Positions 50,168-60,806 are shown, counted from the stretch's first letter. The stretch: 64,000 nt of DNA from Nocardioides flavescens (GCF_009823805.1 NZ_WUEK01000002.1:62001-126000), one strand, 5' to 3'. The notes: generated by a model from the letters alone, not told the origin. Numbers and translations: made by a program.

Positions 50168-51538
50168 CTAGGGCTCTTCCGGCTCGTCCTCCACCGGTTT
50201 CTGCCAGGGGTGCAGCGCCGGGTCGTCGTGGGCGAAGGAGCGCACCGGGCCGGCGGGGGTCTCCGCGGTCTCGAAGCGCACGGTGACGACGCCGCGGCCT
50301 GCGCCCCAGACCCACCCGCGGCCGAGCTCGTCGTGGACGACGTCGGCCCCCGGCCACCAGCCCGAGCGGTCGCGCACCCGGCTCAGGTCGGGCAGCTCCA
50401 CCTCGGGCGCGGTCTCCGCGCCGTCCCCTGCCTCGCCGAGCGCCTCGCCGAGCGCCTCACCGAGCGTCTCGCCGAACAGGTCCTCCTGCACCCAGTCGGC
50501 GAGCCCGGAGACACCGACCCCGAGGAGCCGCACGCCTCCCGAGGTGTCGAGGTCCGCCAGCAGTCGCCGGGCCAGCCGGGCGACGGTCGGGGCGCTGTCG
50601 GTGGGGGAGGGCAGGGTCGTCGACCGGCTGAGCGTGGTGAAGTCGTGCATCCGCACCTTGATGGTCACGGTCCGCCCCGACAGGCCGTGCTTGCTCAGCC
50701 GGGTCGCCACCTCGCCGGCCTGGCGGGTCAGCAGGTGCTCCATGAGCGAGCGGTCGGTGAGGTCGGTGTCGAAGGTGCTCTCCGAGCTCACCGATTTGGC
50801 CTCCCGGTCCGCGACCACGGCGCGGTCGTCCTGGGCGCGCGCCAGGGCGTGGAGCCCGGCGCCGTGGGCCTTGCCGACGAGGCGCACCAGCTCGTCGAGG
50901 TCGACGGCCTCGAGGTCGGCGACCGTCACGATCCCCGCCCGCCGCAGCCGCTCGCCCGTGGCCGGTCCGACGCCCGGGATGACCGTCACGTTCATCGGCC
51001 GCAGCAGCTCGCGCTCCGTGCCGGGTGCCACGACGACCAGCCCGTCGGGCTTGTCGAGGTCGCTCGCGACCTTGGCGATGAACTTCGAGGTGCCGATGCC
51101 GACGCTCGCGGTCAGCCCGCCGGTCGCCTCGTGGACCCGCGCGCGCAGCGTCTCGGCGTACGCCGACACCGTGGCGACCTCCAGGTCGGGCAGGTCCGCT
51201 GCCGCCAGGTCGACGAACGCCTCGTCGAGGCTGAGCGGCTCCACCAGGGGGCTGGCCTCGCGCAGCAGCCCCATGACGATCGCGCTGGCCTCGCGGTAGG
51301 CGTGGAAGCGCCCGGTCAGGAACGCCGCGTGCGGGCAGCGGCTGCGGGCCTCCCGGGTGGTCATCGCCGAGCGCACGCCGAACCGACGCGCCTCGTACGA
51401 CGCCGTCGCGACGACGCCGCGTCCGCCGACGCCGCCCACCACGACGGGCTTGCCGCGCAGCGACGGCTTGTCGCGCTGCTCGACGGCGGCGAAGAAGGCG
51501 TCCAGGTCCAGGTGGAGGACCGAGGCCTGGGCACGCAC
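50168..51538 (-). CDS. dinB: DNA polymerase IV (Y family)
   Basis: Translesion polymerase of 456 residues. Palm motifs VLHLDLDAFFAAVEQRDKPS and PLSLDEAFVDLAAADL carry the metal-binding acidic residues; GIGTSKFIAKVASDLDKPDG and the helix-hairpin-helix VIPGVGPATGERLRRAGI follow, then the little finger domain. Beyond ~residue 360 there is an extension with repeated LGEALGEALGEAG and a final ~70-residue module (GWWPGADVVHDELGRGWVWG), which I recall from other actinobacterial DinB proteins. A LADWVQEDLFGE segment is a plausible beta-clamp-binding site. GTG at 51538 has TACGTT 7 bases upstream. Confidence 0.94.
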   Translation of the reverse strand: MRAQASVLHLDLDAFFAAVEQRDKPSLRGKPVVVGGVGGRGVVATASYEARRFGVRSAMTTREARSRCPHAAFLTGRFHAYREASAIVMGLLREASPLVEPLSLDEAFVDLAAADLPDLEVATVSAYAETLRARVHEATGGLTASVGIGTSKFIAKVASDLDKPDGLVVVAPGTERELLRPMNVTVIPGVGPATGERLRRAGIVTVADLEAVDLDELVRLVGKAHGAGLHALARAQDDRAVVADREAKSVSSESTFDTDLTDRSLMEHLLTRQAGEVATRLSKHGLSGRTVTIKVRMHDFTTLSRSTTLPSPTDSAPTVARLARRLLADLDTSGGVRLLGVGVSGLADWVQEDLFGETLGEALGEALGEAGDGAETAPEVELPDLSRVRDRSGWWPGADVVHDELGRGWVWGAGRGVVTVRFETAETPAGPVRSFAHDDPALHPWQKPVEDEPEEP

Positions 51539-51612
51539 GGCTGGCAACGTACCCCGCGGCTCCGACGCCGCTGCGCGGGTGGAGACCGGTGTGCCTGCGA
51601 GAGCGGCGGCGG

Positions 51613-52194
51613 TCAGTCCTTCGCGGCCGCTGCCTTGGCGGCGGCCTTCATCTCCTTCTTGTGCTCGCGCACCTTGAGCAGGCTGTCGGGATCGGTGACG
51701 TCCGCGACCGAGCGGTAGCCGTCCTCGGCGTAGGCGCCGACCGCCTTCTCCCACCCGTCGGGACGGACGCCGAGCTGCTTGGCGACGAGCGCCGTGAAGA
51801 TCTGCGCCTTCTGCTTGCCGAAGCCGGGCAGCTCCTGCACCCGCTTCAGCAGGTCCCGGCCGTCGCTCGCCTCGAGCCACAGCCGCTCGGCGTGCCCGTC
51901 GTAGCGCTCGACGACGATGCGGGCGAGCTCCTGCAGGCGGGCTGCCATCGAGCCCGGGAAGCGGTGGATGGCCGGCGGCTGCGAGCAGAGCCGGGTGAAC
52001 TCCTCGGGGTCGGCCGCTGCGATCGCGCCCGGCTCGATGGTGCCGAACCGCTCCAGCACCTTGTGCGGGCCCCGGAACGCGTGCTCCATGGGGTACTGCT
52101 GGTCGAGCATCATGCCGACGAGCAGGGCGAACGGGCTCTCGCTCAGCACGTCGTCGGCGGCGGCGTCGCCGGTGATGTGGATCCGGGTGCTCAC
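51613..52194 (-). CDS. HhH-GPD-type base excision repair protein
   Basis: A 193-residue small DNA glycosylase-like protein. It shows LVGMMLDQQYPMEHAFRGPH, a typical Gln-containing helix of this actinobacterial group, and the helix-hairpin-helix VQELPGFGKQKAQIFTALVA. The usual catalytic aspartate after the GPD loop is not obvious: the region after the hairpin reads VRPDGWEKAVGAYAEDG. No FeS cysteine cluster is present. The C-terminus is Lys/Ala-rich. GTG at 52194, 8 bases after the universal stress protein gene, so the two are likely one operon. Confidence 0.86.
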   Translation of the reverse strand: MSTRIHITGDAAADDVLSESPFALLVGMMLDQQYPMEHAFRGPHKVLERFGTIEPGAIAAADPEEFTRLCSQPPAIHRFPGSMAARLQELARIVVERYDGHAERLWLEASDGRDLLKRVQELPGFGKQKAQIFTALVAKQLGVRPDGWEKAVGAYAEDGYRSVADVTDPDSLLKVREHKKEMKAAAKAAAAKD

Positions 52195-52202
52195 GCCGCA
52201 GC

Positions 52203-52601
52203 TCAGTCGGCCTTGACGGCGAGGACGGGGCACTCGGCGTCGAGCAGGATGTGCTGGGCGTTGCTGCCCAGGATGAGCTTGCCCACCGGCGTGCGCCGGC
52301 GCAGCCCGATCACGATCAGCTCGGCATCGACCTCGCGCGCGATCTGCAGCAGGTCCTCGGCGGCCTCCAGGCCCGTCTCGGGGTGACGCACCGAGACGGC
52401 GATGCCGGCGGCCTCGACCTTGGCCCGCACCTCGTCGAGCTCCGCTCCGATGCGCTCGTGCGCCGCGGCGTCGCCGTGCCGGGGTCGGTGGCTGTTGACG
52501 ACGACCAGGTCCGCCGAGCGGAGGGTCGCCTCGCGGATCGAGGCCTCGAGCGCGGCCTCGCCTTCGGGCTTCGGCACGTATCCCAGCACCACGGTGGCCA
52601 T
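52203..52601 (-). CDS. Universal stress protein family protein
   Basis: A 132-residue single UspA domain. It starts VVLGYVPKPEGEAALEASI and ends with the ATP-binding pattern VIGLRRRTPVGKLILGSNAQ followed by HILLDAECPVLAVKAD, matching G-x2-G-x9-G-S. AAGGGAG precedes the ATG at 52601. It is slightly shorter than the usual 140-150 residues because the first loop is compressed. It is co-oriented with the repair gene at 51613 (8-base gap), hinting at a stress-linked unit. Confidence 0.9.
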   Translation of the reverse strand: MATVVLGYVPKPEGEAALEASIREATLRSADLVVVNSHRPRHGDAAAHERIGAELDEVRAKVEAAGIAVSVRHPETGLEAAEDLLQIAREVDAELIVIGLRRRTPVGKLILGSNAQHILLDAECPVLAVKAD

Positions 52602-52739
52602 GAGTCTCCCTTCGGGCTCGTGGGCATCGGGTACCCACGGGCTGGTTGCGGGCAACCTACCGAACCCCGCTCGCCCCCGCTCTCCGTCCGCCTGTGGACG
52701 AGCGTGGTGGGACCCGGCGGGGCTGGGCAGGGTCCGGAC

Positions 52740-53351
52740 GTGGCAGGAGTGGAGAACCCCGTGGACCGCGGCCTCGCCCGTGCACTGCGTCGCGCCGTCC
52801 TCGACCACGCGGGCTCAGAGCAGCGGCGCCTGCACCCGCCTGTGCTCCACGTCGGTGTCCCGGGCGGTTTCCCGGGCGGTTTCCCGGGCGGTGTCCCGGG
52901 TGCGGTCCCGGGGGCGGCCGTGGCCCGTCTCGACCTCGGCGCGACCGCTGGTCCGGTCGATCCGGGCCTGGCGGTCGACGTGGTCGCCGCGATGCGCGCC
53001 CGCGTGCGCCGCGCGGCCGAGGGCGACGGCGTCCGCCGACGGATGTGGGCCACCGTCTGTCGCGCCGGGGCCCCCAGTGCGGAGCTCGACGACGGCCCGG
53101 ACGACCTCGACTACGCCGGCGCCCCGGCAGGCGGCCCCGAGGTCGACCTCGCGCCGTTCGTGTGGCTCACCCGGGCCGGCGACCCGGCGCTGCTGCAGGA
53201 CCTCGACGCCCACTGGCTCGCCGCCGCCGGAGCGGCGTACGCCGAGGCAGGGGCGGCGCTGACCTTCGTGGTCGTCGGGCGCCGCGGCTGGTACGACCCC
53301 CGCAGCGGGGTCGGGCGCACCTGGGTGCGGCTGCGCCAGCCCGTCCGCTGA
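52740..53351 (+). CDS. Hypothetical protein with Gly-Phe-Pro repeat
   Basis: Not recognised. A ~203-residue protein: a short N-terminal helix, a proline/glycine stretch GGFPGGFPGGVPGAVPGA encoded by a 12-bp tandem repeat, then a folded-looking alpha/beta region (DVVAAMRARVRRAAEGDGVR, WATVCRAGAP, LAPFVWLTRAGDPALLQDLD, AALTFVVVGRRGWYDPRSG). No signal peptide or membrane segment. Three in-frame GTG codons (52740, 52749, 52761) could start it; the first is used and none has a strong ribosome-binding site. It is convergent with the glutamate-cysteine-ligase-type gene. Confidence 0.62.
   Translation: MAGVENPVDRGLARALRRAVLDHAGSEQRRLHPPVLHVGVPGGFPGGFPGGVPGAVPGAAVARLDLGATAGPVDPGLAVDVVAAMRARVRRAAEGDGVRRRMWATVCRAGAPSAELDDGPDDLDYAGAPAGGPEVDLAPFVWLTRAGDPALLQDLDAHWLAAAGAAYAEAGAALTFVVVGRRGWYDPRSGVGRTWVRLRQPVR
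52854..52913 (+). repeat. 12-bp in-frame tandem repeat
   Basis: Five units of GGTTTCCCGGGC and close variants at 52854, 52866, 52878, 52890 and 52902, each adding four residues (Gly-Phe/Val-Pro-Gly). Same period as the array at 30641-30700 but different sequence. Confidence 0.85.
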
Positions 53352-53384
53352 GGCTGTGGGGCCGGTCGGACCGGTCCCGGCCTC
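53350..53384. terminator. Possible bidirectional terminator
   Basis: GAGGC/GCCTC outer arms with an inner pairing built around GGACCGGTCC, spanning both convergent stop codons. Several alternative pairings exist. Confidence 0.4.
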
Positions 53385-54891
53385 AGACAGGCCAGGTGTG
53401 GACCGGCTCGTTGGTGTGCATCAGCCTCCGGTACTCCAGCAGCGTCGCGCGCAGGGCGTCGAACCGCGCAGCGTCGTCGGAGTCCTGGTCCGACCCTCCG
53501 GCGGCCTCACGGGCGGCCATCGACCGCACGAACCACTCGGCGCCGTTGGTGCCCAGCAGGCAGCGCTGCTCGATGATCCCGAGCAGCCGGTCGGCGGTCT
53601 CCTTCTCGACGCCCCACGACGCGAGTCCCTCGTGGGCGAGCGGCAGCAGTCTGCGCAGGGTCAGCTCGGTTGCGCGCACCTGGCCGACCCCGGGCCAGTA
53701 GACCTGGGCGTCGATGCCGTGCTGGGCGGCGACGTGGAAGTTCTCCTCGGCCGCGCTGAACGACATCTGCGACCACAGCGGTCGCTCGCTCTCGGCCAGA
53801 GCGCGCACCAGGCCGAACCAGAACGCCGCGTTGGCGACCGTGTCGGCGACCGTGGGACCGGCCGCGAGCACGCGGTTCTCGACGCGCAGGTGCGGCACCC
53901 CGTCGGCGACGTCGTAGACGGGTCGGTTCCAGCGGTAGATCGTGCCGTTGTGCAGCCGCAGCTCCGACAGGCTCGGCGTGCCCCCCGCGTCGAGCACCTC
54001 GAGCGGGTCCTCGTCGTCGGTGATGGGCAGCAGCGCCGGGAAGTAGCGGACGTTCTCCTCGAACAGGTCGAAGACCGAGGTGATCCACCGCTCCCCGAAC
54101 CACACCCGCGGGCGCACGCCCTGGGCCTTGAGCTCCTCCGAGCGCGTGTCGGTCGACTGCTCGAAGAGCGGGATCCGGGTCTCGCGCCACAGCTGCCGGC
54201 CGAGCAGGTAGGGCGAGTTGGCGCAGACCGCGACCTGGATCGCCGCGATCGCCTGGGCGGCGTTCCAGTACGCCGCGAAGCTGTCGGGCGAGGTCTGCAC
54301 GTGGAACTGCGTGCTCGTGCAGGCCGCCTCCGGGACGATCGAGTCCGAGGTGGTGTCGAGTCGCTCGTGCGTGCCGACCAGCTGGATGGCGATGTCCTCG
54401 CCCCGGGCGTTGAGGATCTGCTCGCTCAGCAGCTTGTAGCGCGGGTTGGGGCTCAGGCTGCCGGCGTTCATGTGCCCGGGGCGCAGGGTCGGCAGGATGC
54501 CGATCATCACCAGGTGGGCACCGGTCTGGGCCGAGGCCTCCTCGGCGCCGTTGAGGTCGTCGCGCAGGCTCTCCTCGAAGAACTCCAGACCCCGCTCGCG
54601 CAGCAGCGCCGGGGGCACGTTGATCTCGATGTTGAACTGCCCCAGCTCGGTCTGGAACGCCGGGTCCGCGATCAGCTCGAGCGCCTCGGCGTTCTTGAAC
54701 GCCGGGTCGCCGCGCTCGTCGACCAGGTTGAGCTCGACCTCCAGCCCGGTCATCGGGTCGTCGGTGACGAAGCGGTTCTCGCGCAGCATCCGCGCGAACA
54801 CGTCGAGGCAGCGCCGCACCTTCTCGCGGTGGCGGGTGCGGTCGGCCCGCGAGAACTCCTGGGCGTCGACCTCCTCACCCACGTCGACCAC
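53383..54891 (-). CDS. Glutamate--cysteine ligase family protein (GCS2-related, ~500 aa)
   Basis: A 502-residue member of the actinobacterial group usually labelled glutamate-cysteine ligase. Conserved-looking acidic and substrate segments are MTGLEVELNLVDERGDPAF, LGQFNIEINVPP, VPEAACTSTQFHVQTSPDSF, VAVCANSPYLLGRQLWRETR and HLRVENRVLAAGPTVADTV. Actinobacteria make mycothiol rather than glutathione, so the real product may be another gamma-glutamyl compound; related enzymes serve ergothioneine synthesis (EgtA), but no egtBCD genes are here. GTG at 54891, preceded by GGAGCGG, lies inside the end of the next gene upstream (17-bp overlap). Confidence 0.85.
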   Translation of the reverse strand: MVDVGEEVDAQEFSRADRTRHREKVRRCLDVFARMLRENRFVTDDPMTGLEVELNLVDERGDPAFKNAEALELIADPAFQTELGQFNIEINVPPALLRERGLEFFEESLRDDLNGAEEASAQTGAHLVMIGILPTLRPGHMNAGSLSPNPRYKLLSEQILNARGEDIAIQLVGTHERLDTTSDSIVPEAACTSTQFHVQTSPDSFAAYWNAAQAIAAIQVAVCANSPYLLGRQLWRETRIPLFEQSTDTRSEELKAQGVRPRVWFGERWITSVFDLFEENVRYFPALLPITDDEDPLEVLDAGGTPSLSELRLHNGTIYRWNRPVYDVADGVPHLRVENRVLAAGPTVADTVANAAFWFGLVRALAESERPLWSQMSFSAAEENFHVAAQHGIDAQVYWPGVGQVRATELTLRRLLPLAHEGLASWGVEKETADRLLGIIEQRCLLGTNGAEWFVRSMAAREAAGGSDQDSDDAARFDALRATLLEYRRLMHTNEPVHTWPV

Positions 54892-56170
54892 CCCGCTCCG
54901 CCCCAGCAGTCCCGTTCGTCGTGCCGGTCATGGGGTCACTCCCGTCCTCGTGCGGACCATCCGACGAACCTAGTGATGGACGGTCGGTCGGGGGAAGCGA
55001 CCCGCCCCACGCGCCCTCCCACGAGGCCGCGGTGCGGGCGAGGAGGTCGTCGACGACGCCCTCGAGCGAACCGCCCCGCTCGCGGGCCGAGCGCTGGTGC
55101 ACCGCACCCGTGCCCGCGAGCACCCGGGCGACCCCGGTCTCGACGAGTTCGAGGTCCCCGGCTGCGTCCAGGCGCTCGCGCACGTGGTCGACGAGCCGGG
55201 CGAGCACCTCGCGCGCCGGGCGGACCGTGTGGTCGACCGGGTCGAGCAGCCGGTCGCCGAGGCCCGAGCGGGACGCGCGCCAGCGCGCGGCGCGCAGCTC
55301 CTCGCAGCGCCACCCGTTGCGGGCGACCCCGTGGGAGGCGACGTCGAGGGCCGCGGTCTCCACGAGTCCCCGCACCAGGGCGGCGAGCAGCGCGATGTCG
55401 TCGGGGTCGGTGGTCGCGTCGAGCACCCGGACCTCGAGGGTCGGGTGCTCCTCGGCCAGCCGGGCGTCGAAGTAGAGCATCCCGCGGTCGAGCGCGGCAC
55501 CGCTCGCGATCATCCGCTCGCAGACGGCCTCGTAGCCCGCCACGGACCCGAACGCCTCGGTCGGGCCCGCGCTGGGCCACGACGACCAGGCCTGGGTGCG
55601 CCAGGAGGCGTAGCCGGTGTCGCGACCGTCGGCGTAGGGCGAGTTGCTGCTCACCGCCGCCAGGACGGGCAGCCAGGGCGCGATCCGGTCGAGGCAGCCC
55701 ACGCCCTCCTCGTCGGACTCGATCGCGACGTGCACGTGCATGCCGCACGTGCCGCCGAGGCGGGCGACGTCACCGTAGGTGTCGACGATGCGGCGGTAGC
55801 GGTCCTCGGCGGTGACCGCCGGCACGACCTCGTCGAGCCCCAGGGGCGAGGCGGCTCCCGCGGCGACCGCGAGCCCGAGGGCGGCGGCCGCCTCGCCCGC
55901 CCGACGTCGTGCCTCGACGATCTGGCCGACGGCGCGGACGACGTCGGTGGTCGGGTCCGAGCGGGTCTCCAGCTGGTGGCGGAACAGCTCGGGGTCCAGC
56001 GGGGACGGCTCGCCGTGCTCCCCGCCGTCCTCCCCGCCGTGCTCCCCGCTGCTCGGGAGGTCGCGGCGGCGGTGCTCGCGCAGTACCGCGCCGGCCCGGG
56101 AGGTGGCCGTGCGGGACTCGGGGTCGACGACGAGGAGCTCCTCCTCGATGCCGAGCGTGCGGGTGTCCAC
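54875..56170 (-). CDS. YbdK-family carboxylate-amine ligase
   Basis: A 431-residue ATP-grasp-unrelated GCS2-fold enzyme of the YbdK type. It begins [20 protein letters not shown] and shows [38 protein letters not shown] with the metal-site histidines, [20 protein letters not shown] and [17 protein letters not shown]. coli YbdK has weak glutamate-cysteine ligase activity. A small His/Gly/Glu repeat ([12 protein letters not shown]) near residue 45 is encoded by repetitive DNA. It overlaps the second GCS-type gene by 17 bases, so the pair is co-expressed. The spacer before it contains a CGCCGCACC-type 9-bp repeat. Confidence 0.87.
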   Translation of the reverse strand: MDTRTLGIEEELLVVDPESRTATSRAGAVLREHRRRDLPSSGEHGGEDGGEHGEPSPLDPELFRHQLETRSDPTTDVVRAVGQIVEARRRAGEAAAALGLAVAAGAASPLGLDEVVPAVTAEDRYRRIVDTYGDVARLGGTCGMHVHVAIESDEEGVGCLDRIAPWLPVLAAVSSNSPYADGRDTGYASWRTQAWSSWPSAGPTEAFGSVAGYEAVCERMIASGAALDRGMLYFDARLAEEHPTLEVRVLDATTDPDDIALLAALVRGLVETAALDVASHGVARNGWRCEELRAARWRASRSGLGDRLLDPVDHTVRPAREVLARLVDHVRERLDAAGDLELVETGVARVLAGTGAVHQRSARERGGSLEGVVDDLLARTAASWEGAWGGSLPPTDRPSLGSSDGPHEDGSDPMTGTTNGTAGAERGGRRG

Positions 56171-56240
56171 GCGGGGGCTGGTACCCAGCCCCGCGCCGAC
56201 GCCGCCCCCGCCGCACCCGCCGCACCCGCCGCCGTACGGA

Positions 56241-57230
56241 TCACGCGCGGCCCCGGGGTGCGATCAGCATGTCGAGCAGCTCGGGGAACGACGACGGCGG
56301 CACGGCCCGGGTGAGCAGGTCGTCGACGACCTGGGCGAGCGGGTGGTCGGCCTCGGCCTCGCGGCACCGGTCGACGGCGCACCAGGCGAGGGCGCCGTGA
56401 CCGGCGAGCCACGCGGTGAAGGCGAGCAGGGCGGCAGGCGCGGCGACCAGCTCCTCCGGGCTGCGCTGGACGGCGTCGGTCCACAGCCGCACGGCGCTCT
56501 CGGCCTGGTCACGGTCCAGGGTGGCCCAGCAGACGTCACGCCCCGGTCCGCCGTGCGCACCGGTGGTGCCCAGCAGCACCCGAGCCAGCTCCACGTCGGT
56601 GAAGCGCCCCGTCGTCAGGCGCAGCGCGACCAGGTCGGCGACCTCGTCGGGGGAGCCGGGACCGGCGGTGACGAGGGCCGAGCGGGTGAGGTCGACCAGG
56701 GCGCTCACCGGACGCAGGGACAGCTCGAGGTCGGCGCGCGAGCCGTGGATGACGATGCCGTCGAGGACGGCCTGGGCACGGAAGGGGTGGTCGTCGACGC
56801 GGTAGGGGACGCCGTGGCGTGGCGCTCCCGCGGCGTACCACCGACCCTCGTGGGTGCGCAGCACCTGGACGACGTCGATGCGGGCCGCGGCGAAGGCCCG
56901 CCGCAGTGCGCGGACGGTGCGTCGCGTGCGCGAGTCAGCGTCGCCGTAGACGACGAACAGCACCTGGTGCACACGGTGCCGGCGGGCCGGGTCGAGCAGC
57001 ATCCGCACCCCCTCGTCGAGCGTGGCGGCGTCGGCGCCCGGCGGTGGGAGGTCGAGGCGCCCGTGGAAGGTGTCCTGACCGCCGAAGGTGAGCATCACGA
57101 CCGAGTCGGAGGGCACGAAGCCCAGCACGACGGGCACCAGCGCGAGCACGTCCTCCGGGGTGCGGGCGGTGAGGCGGCGCGGGGGCCGAGGGCCGGAGCC
57201 GTGGACGGGAGCGGGAGGGGTGGTGGTCAT
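56241..57230 (-). CDS. DUF4192 family protein
   Basis: A 329-residue protein assigned to DUF4192 by [20 protein letters not shown] near the start, [20 protein letters not shown] and [20 protein letters not shown], plus a helical C-terminal half with [19 protein letters not shown] and [20 protein letters not shown]. The family is restricted mainly to actinobacteria and uncharacterised. ATG at 57230 with GGAGCG nearby. It is the first gene of a leftward group with the two ligase-type genes (70-base gap) and is divergent from the principal sigma gene. Confidence 0.85.
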   Translation of the reverse strand: MTTTPPAPVHGSGPRPPRRLTARTPEDVLALVPVVLGFVPSDSVVMLTFGGQDTFHGRLDLPPPGADAATLDEGVRMLLDPARRHRVHQVLFVVYGDADSRTRRTVRALRRAFAAARIDVVQVLRTHEGRWYAAGAPRHGVPYRVDDHPFRAQAVLDGIVIHGSRADLELSLRPVSALVDLTRSALVTAGPGSPDEVADLVALRLTTGRFTDVELARVLLGTTGAHGGPGRDVCWATLDRDQAESAVRLWTDAVQRSPEELVAAPAALLAFTAWLAGHGALAWCAVDRCREAEADHPLAQVVDDLLTRAVPPSSFPELLDMLIAPRGRA

Positions 57231-57494
57231 GGCGCCACGCTCCCTGTCCGGAGCCGGTCCTGGCCGCGTCGGGCACGATCTGTGGAGGACCGGGCGTGGT
57301 GCACCCGCCTGTGGACGGTTCGTGGACTCCGGCGTCTCCCGCCGGGGCGAGCGCCGGGCACCGCGATGCGGGAGGTCCTTGGACACCGTGGCATGATGAT
57401 CAGCGCGGCTCTTGACGACAGCGGGTCTTGCCGCGCCCTGCTCCAGCACGGGCCCGCATCCGAGTTGGTCACCGGTCAGATTGCAGAGGTGTTC
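57231..57494. other. Divergent region upstream of the principal sigma gene
   Basis: 264 bases between the DUF4192 gene and the sigma gene. Promoters for both must lie here. TTGGAC at 57379 and TTGACG at 57412 are possible -35 elements on the plus strand, but I see no matching -10 at good spacing. An in-frame ATG at 57394 would extend the sigma factor but lacks a ribosome-binding site. Confidence 0.4.
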
Positions 57495-58922
<1,428 letters not shown>

Positions 58923-58949
58923 CGCGCACTCAGGCACATCACGACGCCC

Positions 58950-58985
58950 GCGAGGGCCCGACCGCGCTCGCGGTCGGGCCCTCGC
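58950..58985. terminator. Terminator after sigA (bidirectional)
   Basis: 16-bp perfect arms (58950-58965, 58970-58985) with loop GCTC, 27 bases after the sigA stop and 18 bases from the convergent LapA-like gene. Confidence 0.88.
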
Positions 58986-59003
58986 TGCGTCGTGCGCCGG
59001 GCG

Positions 59004-59384
59004 TCAGTGGCTGGCGCGGGCGCCGCGCTTGACGCGGCGGCGCAGCTGCAGGATGCGCAACGTGCCGGCCATCCCGGCCAGGAACAGCCCCGCGACGGCT
59101 GCGATGAGCAGCGCCACGGCGACCGGCACCTGACCGTCCCAGGTCAGGAAGCTGACCGTGGTGCGGCGGGTGTTCTGGGCGATGAAGATGATCAGCAGGA
59201 TCAGCACCACGCCGAGACCGATGACGGCGGCGTAGATCCCGCTCGTGCGCGAGCGGCGCAGCGGGTCGTCGTCCTGCGCGCGCGTGGGTGTGGCGATGCT
59301 GGTGCCGCGGTCCTTGCTGGTGTCGGCGCCGAGGGACTCCTCGCGGAGGAGCCCGTCGCGGGTCGGGTCGTTCGTGTCGCTCAT
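59004..59384 (-). CDS. LapA-like (DUF1049) membrane protein
   Basis: A 126-residue protein with an ~45-residue polar N-terminus, two membrane helices (IYAAVIGLGVVLILLIIFIA and PVAVALLIAAVAGLFLAGMA) joined by NTRRTTVSFLTWDGQ, and a basic end RILQLRRRVKRGARAS. The short loop with its N-T-x-x-V-x-V-x-F pattern between two helices is the LapA/YciM-partner (DUF1049) signature. In E. coli LapA links to LPS regulation, which cannot apply in a Gram-positive organism. ATG at 59384 has TACTGA 5 bases upstream. Confidence 0.8.
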   Translation of the reverse strand: MSDTNDPTRDGLLREESLGADTSKDRGTSIATPTRAQDDDPLRRSRTSGIYAAVIGLGVVLILLIIFIAQNTRRTTVSFLTWDGQVPVAVALLIAAVAGLFLAGMAGTLRILQLRRRVKRGARASH

Positions 59385-59419
59385 GCCCGTCAGTACCCGC
59401 CTCCGGGGGGTGTCAGCGC

Positions 59420-60256
59420 TCAGCCGGCCGCGACGAGCACCACGGCGGCGGTGCACATCGCGAGGCCGAGTCCCTGCGCCCGGTGCACGTGCTCGCGCAG
59501 GACCACCGCGGCCAGGAGCACCGTGACGGCGGGGTAGAGCGAGGTGATGACGGCGGCGACGCTGAGGTAGCCGTGGTGGGTCGCGACCTGGAACAGCCCT
59601 GTGGCGAGGGCACCGAGAGCGCCGCTCACGACCCCGCCGAGTGCCCACGAGGAGCGCGGCACCCAGTCCTGACGCAGGGTGAGGGCCACCGCGACGATGG
59701 CGAACGCAGCCACGAGCTGGTTGAGCGCGAGCGGGAGGAAGCCCGCCTCCTGCGGCACCTGCGCCAGCGCCGCGAAGAGCGAGCCGAAGCCGAGCCCCGC
59801 CAGCAGCCCGTCGACCACTCCGGAGGAGCCACTGGCGCCGGTCGGGGAGGAGGACGGGGCCCGCGAGACGAACCAGATCGCCGGGAGGGCCAGGACGAGC
59901 CCGAGCCACACCAGCACGCCCGGCCGTTCACCGGCGACGAGGCCGACCAGCACGGGGACGGCCACCGCGCCGACGCCCGAGACGGGCGCGACGACGCCCA
60001 TCCGGCCGCCCGCGAGGCCACGGTAGAGGAACGCCGTGCCGAACCCGTTGCCGAGTCCGGCGACCAGGGCCCAGGCGAGATCCGTCGCGCCCGGGGTGCG
60101 CCCGTCGACCAGGGCGACGACCAGCACGAGGACGGTGCCGCCCAGCTGCGCGAGCAGGGAGACCGCCCAGGGGCCGCCGCGCTTGGAGAAGATGCCGCCG
60201 CTGAAGTCGCCGAGACCGTACGACGCCGCCGCGAGCAGCGAGAGCAGCACGGTCAC
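59420..60256 (-). CDS. EamA/DMT superfamily transporter
   Basis: A 278-residue membrane protein with ten helices in two EamA halves: first half LAAASYGLGDFSGGIFSKRG through VSGVGAVAVPVLVGLVAGER; second half GLLAGLGFGSLFAALAQVPQ through SLYPAVTVLLAAVVLREHVH. It is probably a metabolite exporter; substrate unknown. GTG at 60256 overlaps the upstream DUF456 gene by 4 bases, so both are translated together. Confidence 0.87.
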   Translation of the reverse strand: MTVLLSLLAAASYGLGDFSGGIFSKRGGPWAVSLLAQLGGTVLVLVVALVDGRTPGATDLAWALVAGLGNGFGTAFLYRGLAGGRMGVVAPVSGVGAVAVPVLVGLVAGERPGVLVWLGLVLALPAIWFVSRAPSSSPTGASGSSGVVDGLLAGLGFGSLFAALAQVPQEAGFLPLALNQLVAAFAIVAVALTLRQDWVPRSSWALGGVVSGALGALATGLFQVATHHGYLSVAAVITSLYPAVTVLLAAVVLREHVHRAQGLGLAMCTAAVVLVAAG

Positions 60257-60729
60257 GTCGCGAGCACTCCGCCGACCCAGACCAGCGTCGCGACCAGGCC
60301 GGCCGCGAGCTCGATCAGGATGCTGAGCCCGACCGCGCGCAGGGCGTGCTTCGTCGAGGGCCACGCGCGCTGGGCCCCCAGCCGGCGGTGCTCCGCGGCG
60401 TACACCCCGAGGACGAAGCCGAGGAACAGGCCGACGACCGGCACGACGAAGAAGCCGACCACGCCCAGCGCCACCCCGGCCCACTGCGTTGACGCGGGGA
60501 TGCCGGCGACCTGCAGTCGCCGCCCGGGCACGAGGTACTTCACGACGGCTCCGCCGGTGAGCACGACGGTCACGACCCCGGCGACGCTCCAGGCGAGGAC
60601 CCCGCCGGTGGAGAAGGCCCACGCGACCGCGGCCCCGAGGATCAGGATCGAGCCCGGCAGGATCGGCACGAGGATGCCGACGAGGCCCACGGCGATCACG
60701 AGGGCGCAGAGGAGCTCGACGCCGGTCAC
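60253..60729 (-). CDS. DUF456 family membrane protein
   Basis: A 158-residue, four- or five-helix membrane protein with the DUF456 features: IAVGLVGILVPILPGSILIL at the start, AGVALGVVGFFVVPVVGLFL in the middle and a C-terminal LSILIELAAGLVATLVWVGG. The family is uncharacterised. GTG at 60729 gives the family's usual start; the frame extends 17 codons further upstream without a better site. It heads a two-gene operon with the EamA transporter. Confidence 0.85.
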   Translation of the reverse strand: MTGVELLCALVIAVGLVGILVPILPGSILILGAAVAWAFSTGGVLAWSVAGVVTVVLTGGAVVKYLVPGRRLQVAGIPASTQWAGVALGVVGFFVVPVVGLFLGFVLGVYAAEHRRLGAQRAWPSTKHALRAVGLSILIELAAGLVATLVWVGGVLAT

Positions 60730-60806
60730 GGCCTCAGGCTCCCACAACGACCCCCGGCGACCGGCAGCGACGAGGCGCACGTCGGGAGTCGAGCGCCGGG
60801 AACGGC

